Below, one piece after another: positions 49,156-58,209 of a stretch of DNA of 64,000 nucleotides (within the stretch, counting starts at the first letter, position 1; each line of letters begins with the position of its first letter). The translations under genes were made by a program, and so were the position numbers. The DNA comes from an uncultured Lachnospiraceae bacterium (GTDB taxonomy: Bacteria > Bacillota > Clostridia > Lachnospirales > Lachnospiraceae). The notes below the pieces were generated by a model that worked only from the letters and a program-made list of their open reading frames with translations, ran no database searches and had not been told where the DNA came from. Location: assembly GCA_910577275.1 (NCBI GenBank), contig CAJTMW010000008.1, forward strand, positions 658-64,657, in the 5' to 3' direction.

Positions 49156-51354
49156 ATGGGGAGACTATTGATGCAGACAGAGGAAAACAGACGACTGGAA
49201 ATCAACGAGGAGGCATTGTTTGCCGACACGACGGAGGATTATTTTTCACCGTCAGAGCCGAATCCTTATTCACAGGTGACCATCAGATTCCGCACGGCGC
49301 GGGACGGAGCCGACAGTGTATACATGGTGAATTATGGGACTCGGTATTTTATGGACAAAGAAAGCAGTGACGAGTGTTTTGATTACTATGCCTGTGAGAC
49401 GGAGGTGGAAAAAGAAGAATTTTCGTACCATTTTGAGATTCATTTAGGAAAAGAGAAATACATTTTTGATGCGGGAGGAATGGGAACGGAGGTAAATCCC
49501 GAATATGCGTTTCGGGTAATTCCGGGTTTTAAGACGCCGGCCTGGGCCAAGGGGGCGGTGATGTATCAGATTTACGTGGACCGCTTTTATAACGGGGATT
49601 CCTCAAACGACGTGCTCACTTCGGAGTATGAATATATTAACGGAAAGACGGAGCAGGTGGAGGACTGGGATAAGTATCCGGCGGCTATGGGAGTGCGGGA
49701 ATTTTACGGAGGCGATTTGCAGGGGGTTCTGGATAAGATGGATTATCTGGAAGAGCTTGGCGTGGATGTGATTTATTTTAACCCGCTTTTTGTTTCGCCC
49801 TCCAACCATAAATATGACATTCAGGATTATGACAATATCGACCCGCATTTCGGGAAGCTGGTGAGCGACGAGGGCGAACTGTTGAGAGAGGACCAGCATG
49901 AAAACCGGTTTGCTTCCCGCTATATCGACAGGGTTACCAATAAGAAAAACCTGGAGGCAAGTAATGCGCTTTTTGCAGAGCTGGTGGCGGAAGCGCATAA
50001 GAGAGGAATCCGCGTGATTCTGGACGGAGTTTTCAATCATTGCGGTTCCTTTAATAAATGGATGGACAGGGAGCGGATTTACGAGAATGCTCCCGGATAT
50101 GAGAAGGGGGCGTATGTGGAGAAGGAAAGCCCCTACCACAAATATTTTAAATTTTTTGATGAAAGCGCGTGGCCCTATAACGGCGGTTATGAGGGCTGGT
50201 GGGGACATAATACCCTGCCCAAGTTAAACTATGAAAATTCCAGAGAACTGACGGATTATATTATGAGAGTTGCCGCAAAGTGGGTGTCTCCGCCCTACAA
50301 TGCCGACGGCTGGCGGCTGGATGTGGCGGCGGATGTGGGATACAGCGCGGAGGGCAACCATGAGTTCTGGAGGAAATTCCGCAGAGCGGTAAGGGAAGCC
50401 AATCCCGACGCCATAGTCATAGCGGAGCATTACGGAAGCCCAAGAAGCTGGCTAAACGGCAGGGAATGGGATTCTGTCATGAACTATGATGCGTTTATGG
50501 AGCCTGTCACCTGGTTCCTTACGGGAATGCAGAAGCACAGCGACGATTACAGAGAAGATTTGGATGGTAATGTGAGCAGTTTTATGGGAGCCATGCGCTA
50601 CTATATGGCAAACTTTACCACGCCGTCTTTGCAGATTGCCATGAACGAGCTTTCCAATCATGACCATTCCCGGTTTTTAACAAGGACAAACAAGAAGGTA
50701 GGGCGAACCAGTACCTTAGGCCCGCAGGCGGCCAATGAGCATATAAATAAAGCGGTGATGCGGGAGGCGGTGGCGATACAGATGACCTGGCCGGGAGCGC
50801 CGGCTGTTTATTACGGCGACGAGGCGGGCGTATGCGGTTTTACCGACCCGGACAACCGGCGCACCTATCCCTGGGGGCACGAGGATAAGGAAATGATAGA
50901 GTTCCACCGGGACATGATTCGCATTCATAAAGAAAACCCGGAAATCCTGACAGGTTCCCTGAAATATATTACCTTCGACTACAATATTCTGGGATATGGA
51001 CGGTTTAACAGAAAAGAAGCCGTGGCGGTGATAGTAAATAATAATACCTATGCGGTGGAAAGACAGGTATCTGTCTGGCCCCTGGGTATCCCAAGGGAAT
51101 GCAGTATGAAACGGCTGATGCTCACCACGGCGGACGGATATACCACGGAGGCGGAGAGCTTTGAGGTAGAAGCGGGGATACTGAAAATTGTGCTGCCGCC
51201 CACCTCGGCAATCGTACTGAAATACAGAAAAGAATATAAAAATACAGTGGCTTCCCGAAGGCGCGCGAAACAGACTTCAGATGCAGAGGAGGACTATCCG
51301 GGAAAAGCGTGGGCAAAGAGGTGGAGAGGGCACTGGAACAGGAGGAGAAGATGA
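49156..51354 (+). CDS. GH13 alpha-amylase-family enzyme (neopullulanase/cyclomaltodextrinase-like)
   Basis: 732 residues without a signal peptide. An N-terminal beta domain (about 1-125) precedes the GH13 barrel: WAKGAVMYQIYVDRFYNGDS, LDGVFNHCGSFNKWMD, nucleophile D389 in DGWRLDVAAD, acid/base E424 in IVIAEHYGSP and transition-state Asp D503 in ELSNHDHSRF. The layout fits GH13_20-type enzymes that hydrolyse imported maltodextrins, cyclodextrins or pullulan fragments. It overlaps the GH31 gene by ATGA, so the two are translated together. The tail after about 700 is basic and probably disordered. Confidence 0.92.
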   Translation: MGRLLMQTEENRRLEINEEALFADTTEDYFSPSEPNPYSQVTIRFRTARDGADSVYMVNYGTRYFMDKESSDECFDYYACETEVEKEEFSYHFEIHLGKEKYIFDAGGMGTEVNPEYAFRVIPGFKTPAWAKGAVMYQIYVDRFYNGDSSNDVLTSEYEYINGKTEQVEDWDKYPAAMGVREFYGGDLQGVLDKMDYLEELGVDVIYFNPLFVSPSNHKYDIQDYDNIDPHFGKLVSDEGELLREDQHENRFASRYIDRVTNKKNLEASNALFAELVAEAHKRGIRVILDGVFNHCGSFNKWMDRERIYENAPGYEKGAYVEKESPYHKYFKFFDESAWPYNGGYEGWWGHNTLPKLNYENSRELTDYIMRVAAKWVSPPYNADGWRLDVAADVGYSAEGNHEFWRKFRRAVREANPDAIVIAEHYGSPRSWLNGREWDSVMNYDAFMEPVTWFLTGMQKHSDDYREDLDGNVSSFMGAMRYYMANFTTPSLQIAMNELSNHDHSRFLTRTNKKVGRTSTLGPQAANEHINKAVMREAVAIQMTWPGAPAVYYGDEAGVCGFTDPDNRRTYPWGHEDKEMIEFHRDMIRIHKENPEILTGSLKYITFDYNILGYGRFNRKEAVAVIVNNNTYAVERQVSVWPLGIPRECSMKRLMLTTADGYTTEAESFEVEAGILKIVLPPTSAIVLKYRKEYKNTVASRRRAKQTSDAEEDYPGKAWAKRWRGHWNRRRR

Positions 51355-53807
51355 AGTATCATAACGGCTGCTGGCTGTTAAAGGAGGGCTTTGCCGCTTT
51401 TTCGCCAAAGCATGTGTACGAGGTGCGAAAAGGGGAAAGCGAGCTGGTGCTGTGCGCCCCCACGGCACGGATTGAGAAAAAGGGGGATACTCTGGGAGGG
51501 ATTAACCTCACGGTGCGCATCACGGCGCCTGTGCCTGAGGTGATTCGGGTACAGACATATCACCATAAGGGAGGCAGGGGAAAAGCGCCGGAGTTTGAGC
51601 TGAATCTCCCGGAGCCGGGGAGCCTTGCGGTGGAAGAAGAAGCGGGCATTATCAGGGTGCGGAGCGGACGGCTTTCCCTTGTCATTGACACGGAAAACTG
51701 GTCCATGCGCTATGAGAGGGACGGTAAGCTCTTAACGAAAAGCGGAGCCGGCGATTTGGCATATATCAAAGAAAACTGGACGGGAATGGCTTATGACAAA
51801 GGCGGGAACGCCCACATGAGCCAGCAGCTTTCTCTGTCCGTGGACGAGCTGATTTACGGGTTGGGCGAGCGTTTTACGCCCTTTGTCAAAAACGGACAGT
51901 CTGTGGTTATCTGGAACGAGGACGGAGGCACAAGCACCGAGCAGTCGTACAAAAATATTCCTTTTTATCTTTCAAGTAAAGGATACGGCGTGTTTGTAAA
52001 CCATCCTGAGAAGGTGGAGTTTGAAATCGGGACGGAGCAGGTGAGCAAGACGGCGTTTTCCGTGGAAGGGGAAAGCCTTGACTATTTCCTGATTGACGGC
52101 CCTTCCATGAAAGATGTACTGGTTCGCTATACGGATTTGACAGGGAAGCCGGCGCTGCCCCCTCAGTGGACCTTCGGGCTGTGGCTGTCCACTTCCTTTA
52201 CCACGGATTATGATGAAAAGACGGTGATGAGCTTTATCGACGGCATGTTTGAGCGGGGCATTCCTCTGTCGGTCTTTCATTTTGACTGCTGCTGGATGCG
52301 GGAGTTCCACTGGACGGACTTTATCTGGGACGAGCGGGTATTTCCCGACCCGGCGGGTATGCTGAAACGGATTAAGGAAAAAGGCGTCAAAATCTGCGTC
52401 TGGATTAATTCCTATATCGGTCAGGAATCCGCCCTCTTTGACGAGGGCGCGGAAAAAGGCTATTTCCTGAAAAGACCGGACGGGGACGTGTGGCAATGGG
52501 ATATGTGGCAGCCCGGCCTTGCCATTGTGGATTTCACCAACCCGGAGGCGGCAGCGTGGTATCAGGACAAGCTGGCAATGCTGTTGGATATGGGCGTTGA
52601 CTGCTTTAAAACGGATTTCGGCGAGCGGATTCCCACGGACGTGGTGTATTATGACGGCTCCGACCCGGTAAAAATGCATAACTATTATACTTATCTTTAT
52701 AATAAAACGGTTTATGAGCTTCTGGAGAAAAAACGCGGCAAGGGCGAGGCGGTACTGTTTGCCCGCTCCGCAACTGCCGGGGGCCAGAAATTCCCGGTAC
52801 ACTGGGGCGGCGACTGCTGGTCGGAGTACAGTTCCATGGCGGAGAGTCTGCGGGGCGGCCTGTCCCTGACCAGCAGCGGCTTCGGATTCTGGAGCCATGA
52901 CATCGGAGGCTTTGAAAGCACCTCCACGCCGGACGTGTATAAGAGATGGGCGGCGTTCGGCCTCTTATCCTCCCACAGCCGTCTCCACGGAAGCACCTCC
53001 TACCGGGTGCCCTGGGTGTACGACGAGGAAGCGGTTGACGTGCTGAGATTTTTTACAAAGCTGAAGCTGTCGCTTCTGCCTTACCTGTACAGCAGTGCGG
53101 TTGAGACCTCCCGCACCGGAATTCCCGTGATGCGGAGCATGGCGCTTTCCTTTGAGGATGATTTTAACTGCCGTTATCTGGATAAGCAGTACATGCTCGG
53201 GGATAATCTTCTGGTTGCGCCTGTTTTCGATGAGGAAGGTATGGCGAATTATTATCTGCCCGAGGGAATCTGGGTGAATTATCTCACCGGCGAGATTGCA
53301 GAGGGCGGAGCATGGCGCACGGAGCGCCATGATTATCTGTCGATTCCTCTCTGGGCCCGGGCGGACAGCGTAGTGGCAGCAGGGGTATGTACAAAGGATG
53401 ATTGTGCAGGTTCGGACAAAGAGGCGGACATCAGCGCGGGATGGGGCAAAGAGGCAGACGAAAGCCGGTCAGAGAGCGGTAGCCTGCAAGACAGCGCGGA
53501 CGGCAATGGAAAGGCTTCTGCGGGAGCGGCGGATTACAGTTTCAGGGGCAATCTGGAGCTTAAGGTATTTTTCCTCCTGTCAAAGGCGGAGACGGTTGTT
53601 TATCAGGATAACGAGGAAATTGTAAGGGCTGTCTTTGAAAGAGAGGGAACGGAAATCAAAGGCCGGGTAAGCGGCGGCAGGGGCTGCCGGGTGCGGCTTG
53701 TGGGGCGGCGTTTAAGCGGGATTGACGGAGCAACTATGGAAATCCAGGGACAGGATACGGTGATTACGCTGGACGAGGACGAGGCTGTGTTTTCGGGGAA
53801 GGTATAG
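51351..53807 (+). CDS. GH31 alpha-xylosidase, YicI-like
   Basis: 818 residues from the ATG at 51351 (AGGAGG upstream, ATGA overlap with the GH13 stop). It follows E. coli YicI closely: RFTPFVKNGQSVVIWNEDGG, WTFGLWLSTSFTTDYDEKTV, nucleophile D422 in KTDFGERIPTDV and acid/base D488 in HWGGDCW, matching YicI D416 and D482. It should release xylose from alpha-1,6-xylosyl-glucosides such as xyloglucan fragments, or act as an alpha-glucosidase. Near the C-terminus an acidic Ser/Gly/Asp-rich insertion (about 675-720) interrupts a beta domain. Cytoplasmic. Confidence 0.93.
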   Translation: MKYHNGCWLLKEGFAAFSPKHVYEVRKGESELVLCAPTARIEKKGDTLGGINLTVRITAPVPEVIRVQTYHHKGGRGKAPEFELNLPEPGSLAVEEEAGIIRVRSGRLSLVIDTENWSMRYERDGKLLTKSGAGDLAYIKENWTGMAYDKGGNAHMSQQLSLSVDELIYGLGERFTPFVKNGQSVVIWNEDGGTSTEQSYKNIPFYLSSKGYGVFVNHPEKVEFEIGTEQVSKTAFSVEGESLDYFLIDGPSMKDVLVRYTDLTGKPALPPQWTFGLWLSTSFTTDYDEKTVMSFIDGMFERGIPLSVFHFDCCWMREFHWTDFIWDERVFPDPAGMLKRIKEKGVKICVWINSYIGQESALFDEGAEKGYFLKRPDGDVWQWDMWQPGLAIVDFTNPEAAAWYQDKLAMLLDMGVDCFKTDFGERIPTDVVYYDGSDPVKMHNYYTYLYNKTVYELLEKKRGKGEAVLFARSATAGGQKFPVHWGGDCWSEYSSMAESLRGGLSLTSSGFGFWSHDIGGFESTSTPDVYKRWAAFGLLSSHSRLHGSTSYRVPWVYDEEAVDVLRFFTKLKLSLLPYLYSSAVETSRTGIPVMRSMALSFEDDFNCRYLDKQYMLGDNLLVAPVFDEEGMANYYLPEGIWVNYLTGEIAEGGAWRTERHDYLSIPLWARADSVVAAGVCTKDDCAGSDKEADISAGWGKEADESRSESGSLQDSADGNGKASAGAADYSFRGNLELKVFFLLSKAETVVYQDNEEIVRAVFEREGTEIKGRVSGGRGCRVRLVGRRLSGIDGATMEIQGQDTVITLDEDEAVFSGKV

Positions 53808-53851
53808 ATGCGGGATGGGAGATGGCCATATGGCTGGCTCTGTTGTCTTTC

Positions 53852-54562
53852 CTACATTTTCCGCAAATACCGTTTTGACAAAAGACAAATCCACACAGCC
53901 GACAAGGCAAATGCGGGAAGCATATTAACCAGTATATGGTCATGAACCGCTTTCCCTATCCAGAATGAAGGCAGCGCAGACAATATATACTGGATGTCGT
54001 CTTTGACAAAAAACGGAATAACTGCGCCGAAAAGAGTCAGCGCAGAAAGCTTTGTGACCGCCATCCCTTCCAGCTTGTTTGATGAAAGCGTCAGAATTAA
54101 CAGTGAAATTATGATACCCTGCAGAGTTCCGCCGGCTGCCAGCAATAACATGGCTGTCGGCGGAAGCGGCGTCAGCTTAAAGAAAGGCAGCAGGATAAGG
54201 GTCACAAGAAAAGCGGAAGCGGCCGGGACGCCGAATCTTGCAGACAGATATCCTGCTTTCCCCAGAGGCGTAATGAACAGATAGGCCGCCGTCTTTTCAT
54301 CTGCTTCCTCCAGGGCGACCATTGCCGAAACAAAGCAGAACATTGTGGGAGAGAGCATTGCAAAAAACAGGTCAATCAATCCGTAATAGGGAGAAATGAC
54401 TGCCGGCAGATGAAAATAATCTGTCAGAACGGTTTCAAAAAATGGTACGGCAAACCGAAAGAGGAAGCCGGCAAGAAGCGGCGTAAGGCAGGACGCAAAT
54501 AACATCACATCCCGTCTCATGGTTACTGCCATCTGGATAAAACTCAGCCGAATTGCTTTCAT
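53852..54562 (-). CDS. ABC-2 type transporter permease subunit
   Basis: 236 residues from the ATG at 54562 (AGGAGG upstream). Six hydrophobic helices (for example DVMLFASCLTPLLAGFLFRF and AALPSFWIGKAVHDHILVN at a loop) and conserved loop EEADEKTAAYLFITPLGKAG are seen in fluoroquinolone/bacteriocin-type export permeases. Third gene of an operon with the ATPase and another permease; starts overlap the preceding stop by ATGA. Confidence 0.82.
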   Translation of the reverse strand: MKAIRLSFIQMAVTMRRDVMLFASCLTPLLAGFLFRFAVPFFETVLTDYFHLPAVISPYYGLIDLFFAMLSPTMFCFVSAMVALEEADEKTAAYLFITPLGKAGYLSARFGVPAASAFLVTLILLPFFKLTPLPPTAMLLLAAGGTLQGIIISLLILTLSSNKLEGMAVTKLSALTLFGAVIPFFVKDDIQYILSALPSFWIGKAVHDHILVNMLPAFALSAVWICLLSKRYLRKM

Positions 54563-55239
54563 ATTTTTGCACCTCCTGTATGGTCCCACATTTTCAAAAC
54601 ACAAAATCCCGAGTAAATAAAAAGAATTATTATCATTGCCATAACAATAAGCAAGCCTGCCGCCGACGGGGAATGACCCGAAACCATATCCATACAGACA
54701 TTGGCAGGATAATACTTAAGCCATGTCGGGGTGACTTCGAATAAATGCAAAACTGCCGGGGCAAAGCAGGCGAACTCGACCGGCACTGTCCACAAAATAA
54801 ACTGATTAAGGCTCTCTGTTTTTGTTGCGACAATCATTCCCAATAATGTAAAAACCACACTGGATATCATTGTTCCGGGCAATATGATATGTAAATGCTT
54901 CGCGTCCGCAGCTAAAGCCAGCAGAGCGGCAACCGCAAGGGAAACAGCAGACAGGGAACCGGCTTTGGCAATCATATATTCTATTGCCCGCACAGGGGAA
55001 ACCGCCAATGCGCAGGGCGTATGCTGGCTCTTTTCCAGAAGAACAATTGCGCCCATGAAAAACAATCCCATTGCCGCCGGGTCGGAAAAAATCAAAACGG
55101 CGGCAGCTTTTTCGCGCCAGCTTCCGGGAATCGCAAGAAGAATTACGATATAAACAGCAGTCAAAACCGTATATAAAAAGTAAAAGCCGTATTTTGTCTG
55201 AAAACGCATATCAAACAGAAATAAACTTCGTAATCTCAT
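54559..55239 (-). CDS. ABC-2 type transporter permease subunit
   Basis: 226 residues with six hydrophobic helices (YFLYTVLTAVYIVILLAIPG, GLFFMGAIVLLEKSQHTPCA and others). EKSQHTPCALAVSPVRAIEY corresponds to the conserved cytoplasmic loop also found in its neighbour. It forms a heteromeric pore with that neighbour. Overlaps both flanking genes by ATGA, a tightly coupled operon. Confidence 0.82.
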   Translation of the reverse strand: MRLRSLFLFDMRFQTKYGFYFLYTVLTAVYIVILLAIPGSWREKAAAVLIFSDPAAMGLFFMGAIVLLEKSQHTPCALAVSPVRAIEYMIAKAGSLSAVSLAVAALLALAADAKHLHIILPGTMISSVVFTLLGMIVATKTESLNQFILWTVPVEFACFAPAVLHLFEVTPTWLKYYPANVCMDMVSGHSPSAAGLLIVMAMIIILFIYSGFCVLKMWDHTGGAKI

Positions 55240-56081
55240 AGCAAAGTCCTCCCTGTGATATCCATAAAAATGTCATTTAACGTCGGCTCGCTGCTGTGGA
55301 TGGATTGCAGGCGGTTGTTCTCAATCAAATCCTTCAAACGCTTATCGGAAGATAAATGCTTAAGAGGACAGCTTGCGCTGCGCTCTCCGTTTTCCATCCA
55401 TGTGTAGGTTACGGCTGCCGCACCTTTGGACATAATCAGGTTGTGGGGGCTGTCGAGGGCGCATATTTTACCGCCTGCGATAAAAGCGACTCTGTCGCAA
55501 AGCTCTGTCGCGTCCTGCATATTGTGTGTGGTCAGAAGGATTGTTTTTCCTTTTGCCTTTTCCTCCAGAATCATGTCTTTCATCGTCCGGCTGTTTGCCG
55601 GGTCGAGTCCGCTTGTGGGTTCGTCAAGGCAGAGCAAAAGAGGGTCATGGAGCAGCGCCTTTATGAAGTTTAAGCGGGATTTCATGCCTTTTGAATAATC
55701 GGCTACCCGCTTATCCGCGTCGCGCGCCAGGCCTGCCTTTTCCAAAAGCTCATCAATGGGACGCGGCTTTTTTTCATATAATGATGAAAAGAACTGCAGA
55801 TTCTCCCTGGCGGTCAGTTTTTCATACATTGTTGAAAACTCAAAATCAACCCCTATATTTTCATAAAAGCGCTTTGTGCGCTTCTTACATTCAACACCGT
55901 TTACCATGGCCGAGCCCTGATATGTCCGCAGCATACCAATCAGGATTTTCTGCAAGGTGCTTTTACCGGCTCCCGACGGACCTAAAAATCCGAAAATTTC
56001 TCCCGGGGAAACGGAAAAGCTCATGTCGGAAATAAAAGGCTGTTTTGTGTAGCTGAATGAAAGATTGCTGACCTGTATCAT
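55236..56081 (-). CDS. ABC transporter ATP-binding protein (drug-export type)
   Basis: 281 residues. Walker A is GPSGAGKST; the signature is DYSKGMKSRLNFIKALLHDP, a KGM variant typical of the CcmA/DrrA branch; Walker B is LLCLDEPTSGLDPA and the switch His is in LLTTHNMQDA. It powers the two permeases that follow. A 24-bp dyad just upstream matches one before the nearby TetR gene, so that regulator probably controls this exporter. Confidence 0.93.
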   Translation of the reverse strand: MIQVSNLSFSYTKQPFISDMSFSVSPGEIFGFLGPSGAGKSTLQKILIGMLRTYQGSAMVNGVECKKRTKRFYENIGVDFEFSTMYEKLTARENLQFFSSLYEKKPRPIDELLEKAGLARDADKRVADYSKGMKSRLNFIKALLHDPLLLCLDEPTSGLDPANSRTMKDMILEEKAKGKTILLTTHNMQDATELCDRVAFIAGGKICALDSPHNLIMSKGAAAVTYTWMENGERSASCPLKHLSSDKRLKDLIENNRLQSIHSSEPTLNDIFMDITGRTLL

Positions 56082-56101
56082 ATGTCTCTCCTTATACTAT
56101 A

Positions 56102-56125
56102 TGACTAAAAATAATTTAATAGTCA
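56102..56125. promoter_or_regulatory. TetR operator before the ABC exporter operon
   Basis: 24-bp dyad TGACTA-n12-TAGTCA that overlaps TTGACT (-35) and reaches the -10 on the reverse strand. The same TGACT-n14-AGTCA geometry is found at 56852-56875 before tetR. Confidence 0.7.
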
Positions 56126-56141
56126 AATGATAGCCTGTTTT

Positions 56142-56166
56142 AAGTCCGGCCGGCTGCCGGACTTTT
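56142..56166 (-). terminator. terminator after tetR
   Basis: AAGTCCGGC/GCCGGACTT stem (9 bp) between the tetR end and the exporter promoter, with T-rich flanks. Confidence 0.65.
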
Positions 56167-56175
56167 CGATTACAA

Positions 56176-56217
56176 TTTACAATGAGCTGCCTTGCGAGGG
56201 CGGCAGCGCCTGTTTGA
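56176..56217 (+). repeat. diverged copy of the dispersed hairpin repeat
   Basis: TTTACAATGAGCTGCC, TTGCGAG, GGCGGCAGCG and GTTTG follow the same order as the units at 12193-12270 and 26364-26404, with several differences. Confidence 0.5.
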
Positions 56218-56238
56218 TAAGCTGGCAGGCAAAGCCAG

Positions 56239-56835
56239 TCAGCATTTGATAATCTGCGTCACAATACCATAAATTAAAGCATACAGCGCTTCGTCGTACT
56301 GTTCTTCCCCAATCTCCGATTTATGCAGCGTTGCATAATAAATTGCGTGGAAGGCGGCACTGATAACCTTTATGTCCGTTTCTTCTTTCACAGGGAGCAG
56401 GGCAAGCATTTTTTCAATGGTATCCGTATCGTCCTGCAAATGCGCCTCCACCGTCTCCGTCGGCAGCTTGCGCATGAGCAGTTCCACTTCGCCTAAGTCA
56501 ATCATCCTTAAAACCGGCATTTCCTCAGTCATTTTGTAGAACTCAAAAATTACTTCGGTCAGCTTACCGGCGGAGATTTCGCTTCCGGCAATGTCGGAAA
56601 TGGCCTGATACAGCCTCCGGTTGACATTCTCATGCTGCTCCTGAATGACCTCAAATAAAAGCAGTTCCTTTGATTTATAAAAAAGATAGAAAGTCCCTTT
56701 GGGGATGTTGACTCTTTTTACGAGCTCATCCACCGTCGTGCGGCGGACGCCGTACCTTGCAAGGCATTTTGCCGCTTCTTCTTTCAAACGATTTCTGATA
56801 TATTCCCGTTCCTGCTCTGAATAGCTTTTTGGCAC
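56239..56835 (-). CDS. TetR-family transcriptional regulator
   Basis: 198 residues from a GTG start (TTG or GTG; ribosome binding site AGGAGG). The HTH is EAAKCLARYGVRRTTVDELV followed by KRVNIPKGTFYLFYKSKELL. It lies upstream of and in the same direction as the exporter operon. Shared 24-bp dyads before itself and before the ATPase gene mark it as their repressor. Confidence 0.88.
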   Translation of the reverse strand: MPKSYSEQEREYIRNRLKEEAAKCLARYGVRRTTVDELVKRVNIPKGTFYLFYKSKELLLFEVIQEQHENVNRRLYQAISDIAGSEISAGKLTEVIFEFYKMTEEMPVLRMIDLGEVELLMRKLPTETVEAHLQDDTDTIEKMLALLPVKEETDIKVISAAFHAIYYATLHKSEIGEEQYDEALYALIYGIVTQIIKC

Positions 56836-56851
56836 CCTTATGCCTCCTGTT

Positions 56852-56903
56852 TGACTGCTTTTGATTGTTTAGTCATTATACATGACAGACAGTACTGTGT
56901 CAA
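56852..56903 (-). promoter_or_regulatory. tetR promoter and operator
   Basis: On the reverse strand: TTGACA (56898-56903), 17 bp, TATAAT (56875-56880), then the 24-bp dyad TGACT-n14-AGTCA at 56852-56875 covering the start point. A 62-codon frame that runs through this promoter is not a gene. Confidence 0.8.
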
Positions 56904-57057
56904 GAGCCGCTTCAATATCTTTCAGGCTGACATTAAAAACGTTCATTTTTATCCTCAGTTTGTGGTCGGAAGCGGCGGACGATGTAAATTTTGAATCCGC
57001 GGCTGTTATCGGGTTTATTCCCGCGAGCAATGAGTCAAGCGGATGCGGAGCATCCAT

Positions 57058-57143
57058 TTGACGAATGCCGCGAGGGTCAATACCCCGCAGCTCTGCTGCG
57101 TTGCAAGTTTGATGCCCCGTCAGCTTGCTACGGGGTATTTGAC
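57058..57143. repeat. stacked hairpins with two alternative folds
   Basis: GTCAATACCCCG (57076-57087) can pair with CGGGGTATTTGAC (57131-57143). CCCCGT (57115-57120) can instead pair with ACGGGG near 57130-57135 around GCTTGC; a GCAGC-TCT-GCTGC hairpin lies inside. The right arm overlaps the 3' end of the gene at 57128. It probably acts as that gene's terminator. Confidence 0.6.
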
Positions 57144-57475
57144 TTTTGGCGATACTTTCCTTCTATTTTCACGGTATAAACTGCCATAAGGATGATGCAT
57201 TCCACCATAGTGCCCAGAATGGAGATGATAACGCCGGCCTTATTCTGCCCCTGTAATAAAGGCAGTCCCAGAAGAATAAAGAAAATACCGGCAACCGTAA
57301 ACAGCTTTCCTAATGCGCGATTGTAAGCAGCCACATCGGAAACAGGCGCTGTGTCGGCGTTTGCCCAGAAGCCGAAAGGGATTTCCTTCTTTGCATACAT
57401 GCAGTAAATTCCTCTTGCGGTAAACAGCAGCCCGCATAACAGCCAGATAACAAATGCAAGTAATCTTGCGCTCAT
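57128..57475 (-). CDS. four-helix membrane protein, DUF3784-like
   Basis: 115 residues from the ATG at 57475 (AGGAGG upstream). Four hydrophobic helices: LLAFVIWLLCGLLFTARGIY, LGKLFTVAGIFFILLGLPLL, and VIISILGTMVECIILMAVYT with the N-terminal one; the central loop is KKEIPFGFWANADTAPVSDV. Such proteins commonly follow PadR/HAAS genes in Clostridia. Function unknown. Confidence 0.65.
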   Translation of the reverse strand: MSARLLAFVIWLLCGLLFTARGIYCMYAKKEIPFGFWANADTAPVSDVAAYNRALGKLFTVAGIFFILLGLPLLQGQNKAGVIISILGTMVECIILMAVYTVKIEGKYRQKSNTP

Positions 57476-57549
57476 AAAAATTCCTCCTGATAAATCCCGC
57501 GGGGAAAACCTGCAAAGGAGCTCTGCAAGGCAATCCCGGACAAGGAAAA

Positions 57550-58200
57550 TTATTTTACATAAAAACCGCAAAGGTTCAGATTTTCGTCAAACATAAGCGT
57601 GTAAGTGACCGCCGTATATTCGTAGGTGGCGTTTATCTGTATAACGGCCATGGAATTTCCCATCTGGACAACCTCGGCGGTGTAGGCGTTGCCGTAGGTA
57701 ACGAACGCGCCCCACTCATCCGGGAAAAGCGCCCTTGCGCCGGAGAGGGTTTCGTCCGACAGGACATTTTTCACGCTGTCGGATGCGCACATTTCGCGGA
57801 TAGAGGCATAATCCTTTTCCGCAAAAGCCAGGGTGATTTCATCTGCGCGCGCCATTACTTCCGATTCAACGTAATTTCCTCTCTGCTCCAGAGGATAGTT
57901 TTTAGGAAGAATATAAAAGACTGCAAGCAAAAGGATAAGCAGGACTCCTGCCGAAATTCCAAGGATTTTCCAGAGTCTTTTCCGCTTGAAGGCTTTCAGC
58001 TCCTCCGGTGAAAAATTATCGTTAAATTCCGCCGCAAGGGACTTTGGCGTACCCATGCGCGCCATAATTTCATCAAGGGTTTCGCCGCTCTCCTCAGCGC
58101 CTGCGATATCGGATTCCAGTTCCTTTTTAATCTCATTCTTTTTGGCCGTGCTGCATTTTAAATTTTTTAAAACCAGACGGATATATGTTTCCTGATTCAT
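57550..58200 (-). CDS. HAAS-domain (DUF1700-like) membrane protein with DUF3887-like domain
   Basis: 216 residues. Residues 1-70 are a HAAS/DUF1700-type helical domain (YIRLVLKNLKCSTAKKNEIK, GETLDEIMARMGTPKSLAAE), then one membrane helix (ILGISAGVLLILLLAVFYIL). The extracytoplasmic part from about 110 resembles DUF3887 (ITLAFAEKDYASIREMCASD). HAAS proteins are typically paired with PadR regulators as here, and thought to pass a signal across the membrane. Starts 10 bp after the padR stop. Confidence 0.8.
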   Translation of the reverse strand: MNQETYIRLVLKNLKCSTAKKNEIKKELESDIAGAEESGETLDEIMARMGTPKSLAAEFNDNFSPEELKAFKRKRLWKILGISAGVLLILLLAVFYILPKNYPLEQRGNYVESEVMARADEITLAFAEKDYASIREMCASDSVKNVLSDETLSGARALFPDEWGAFVTYGNAYTAEVVQMGNSMAVIQINATYEYTAVTYTLMFDENLNLCGFYVK

Positions 58201-58209
58201 ATGCTTTTC

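Noticed and set aside
56869..57057. 62-codon frame between tetR and the DUF3784-like gene
   Set aside because: Its end is the consensus tetR promoter (TTGACA-17-TATAAT) and operator; the N-terminal part runs through a hairpin repeat.
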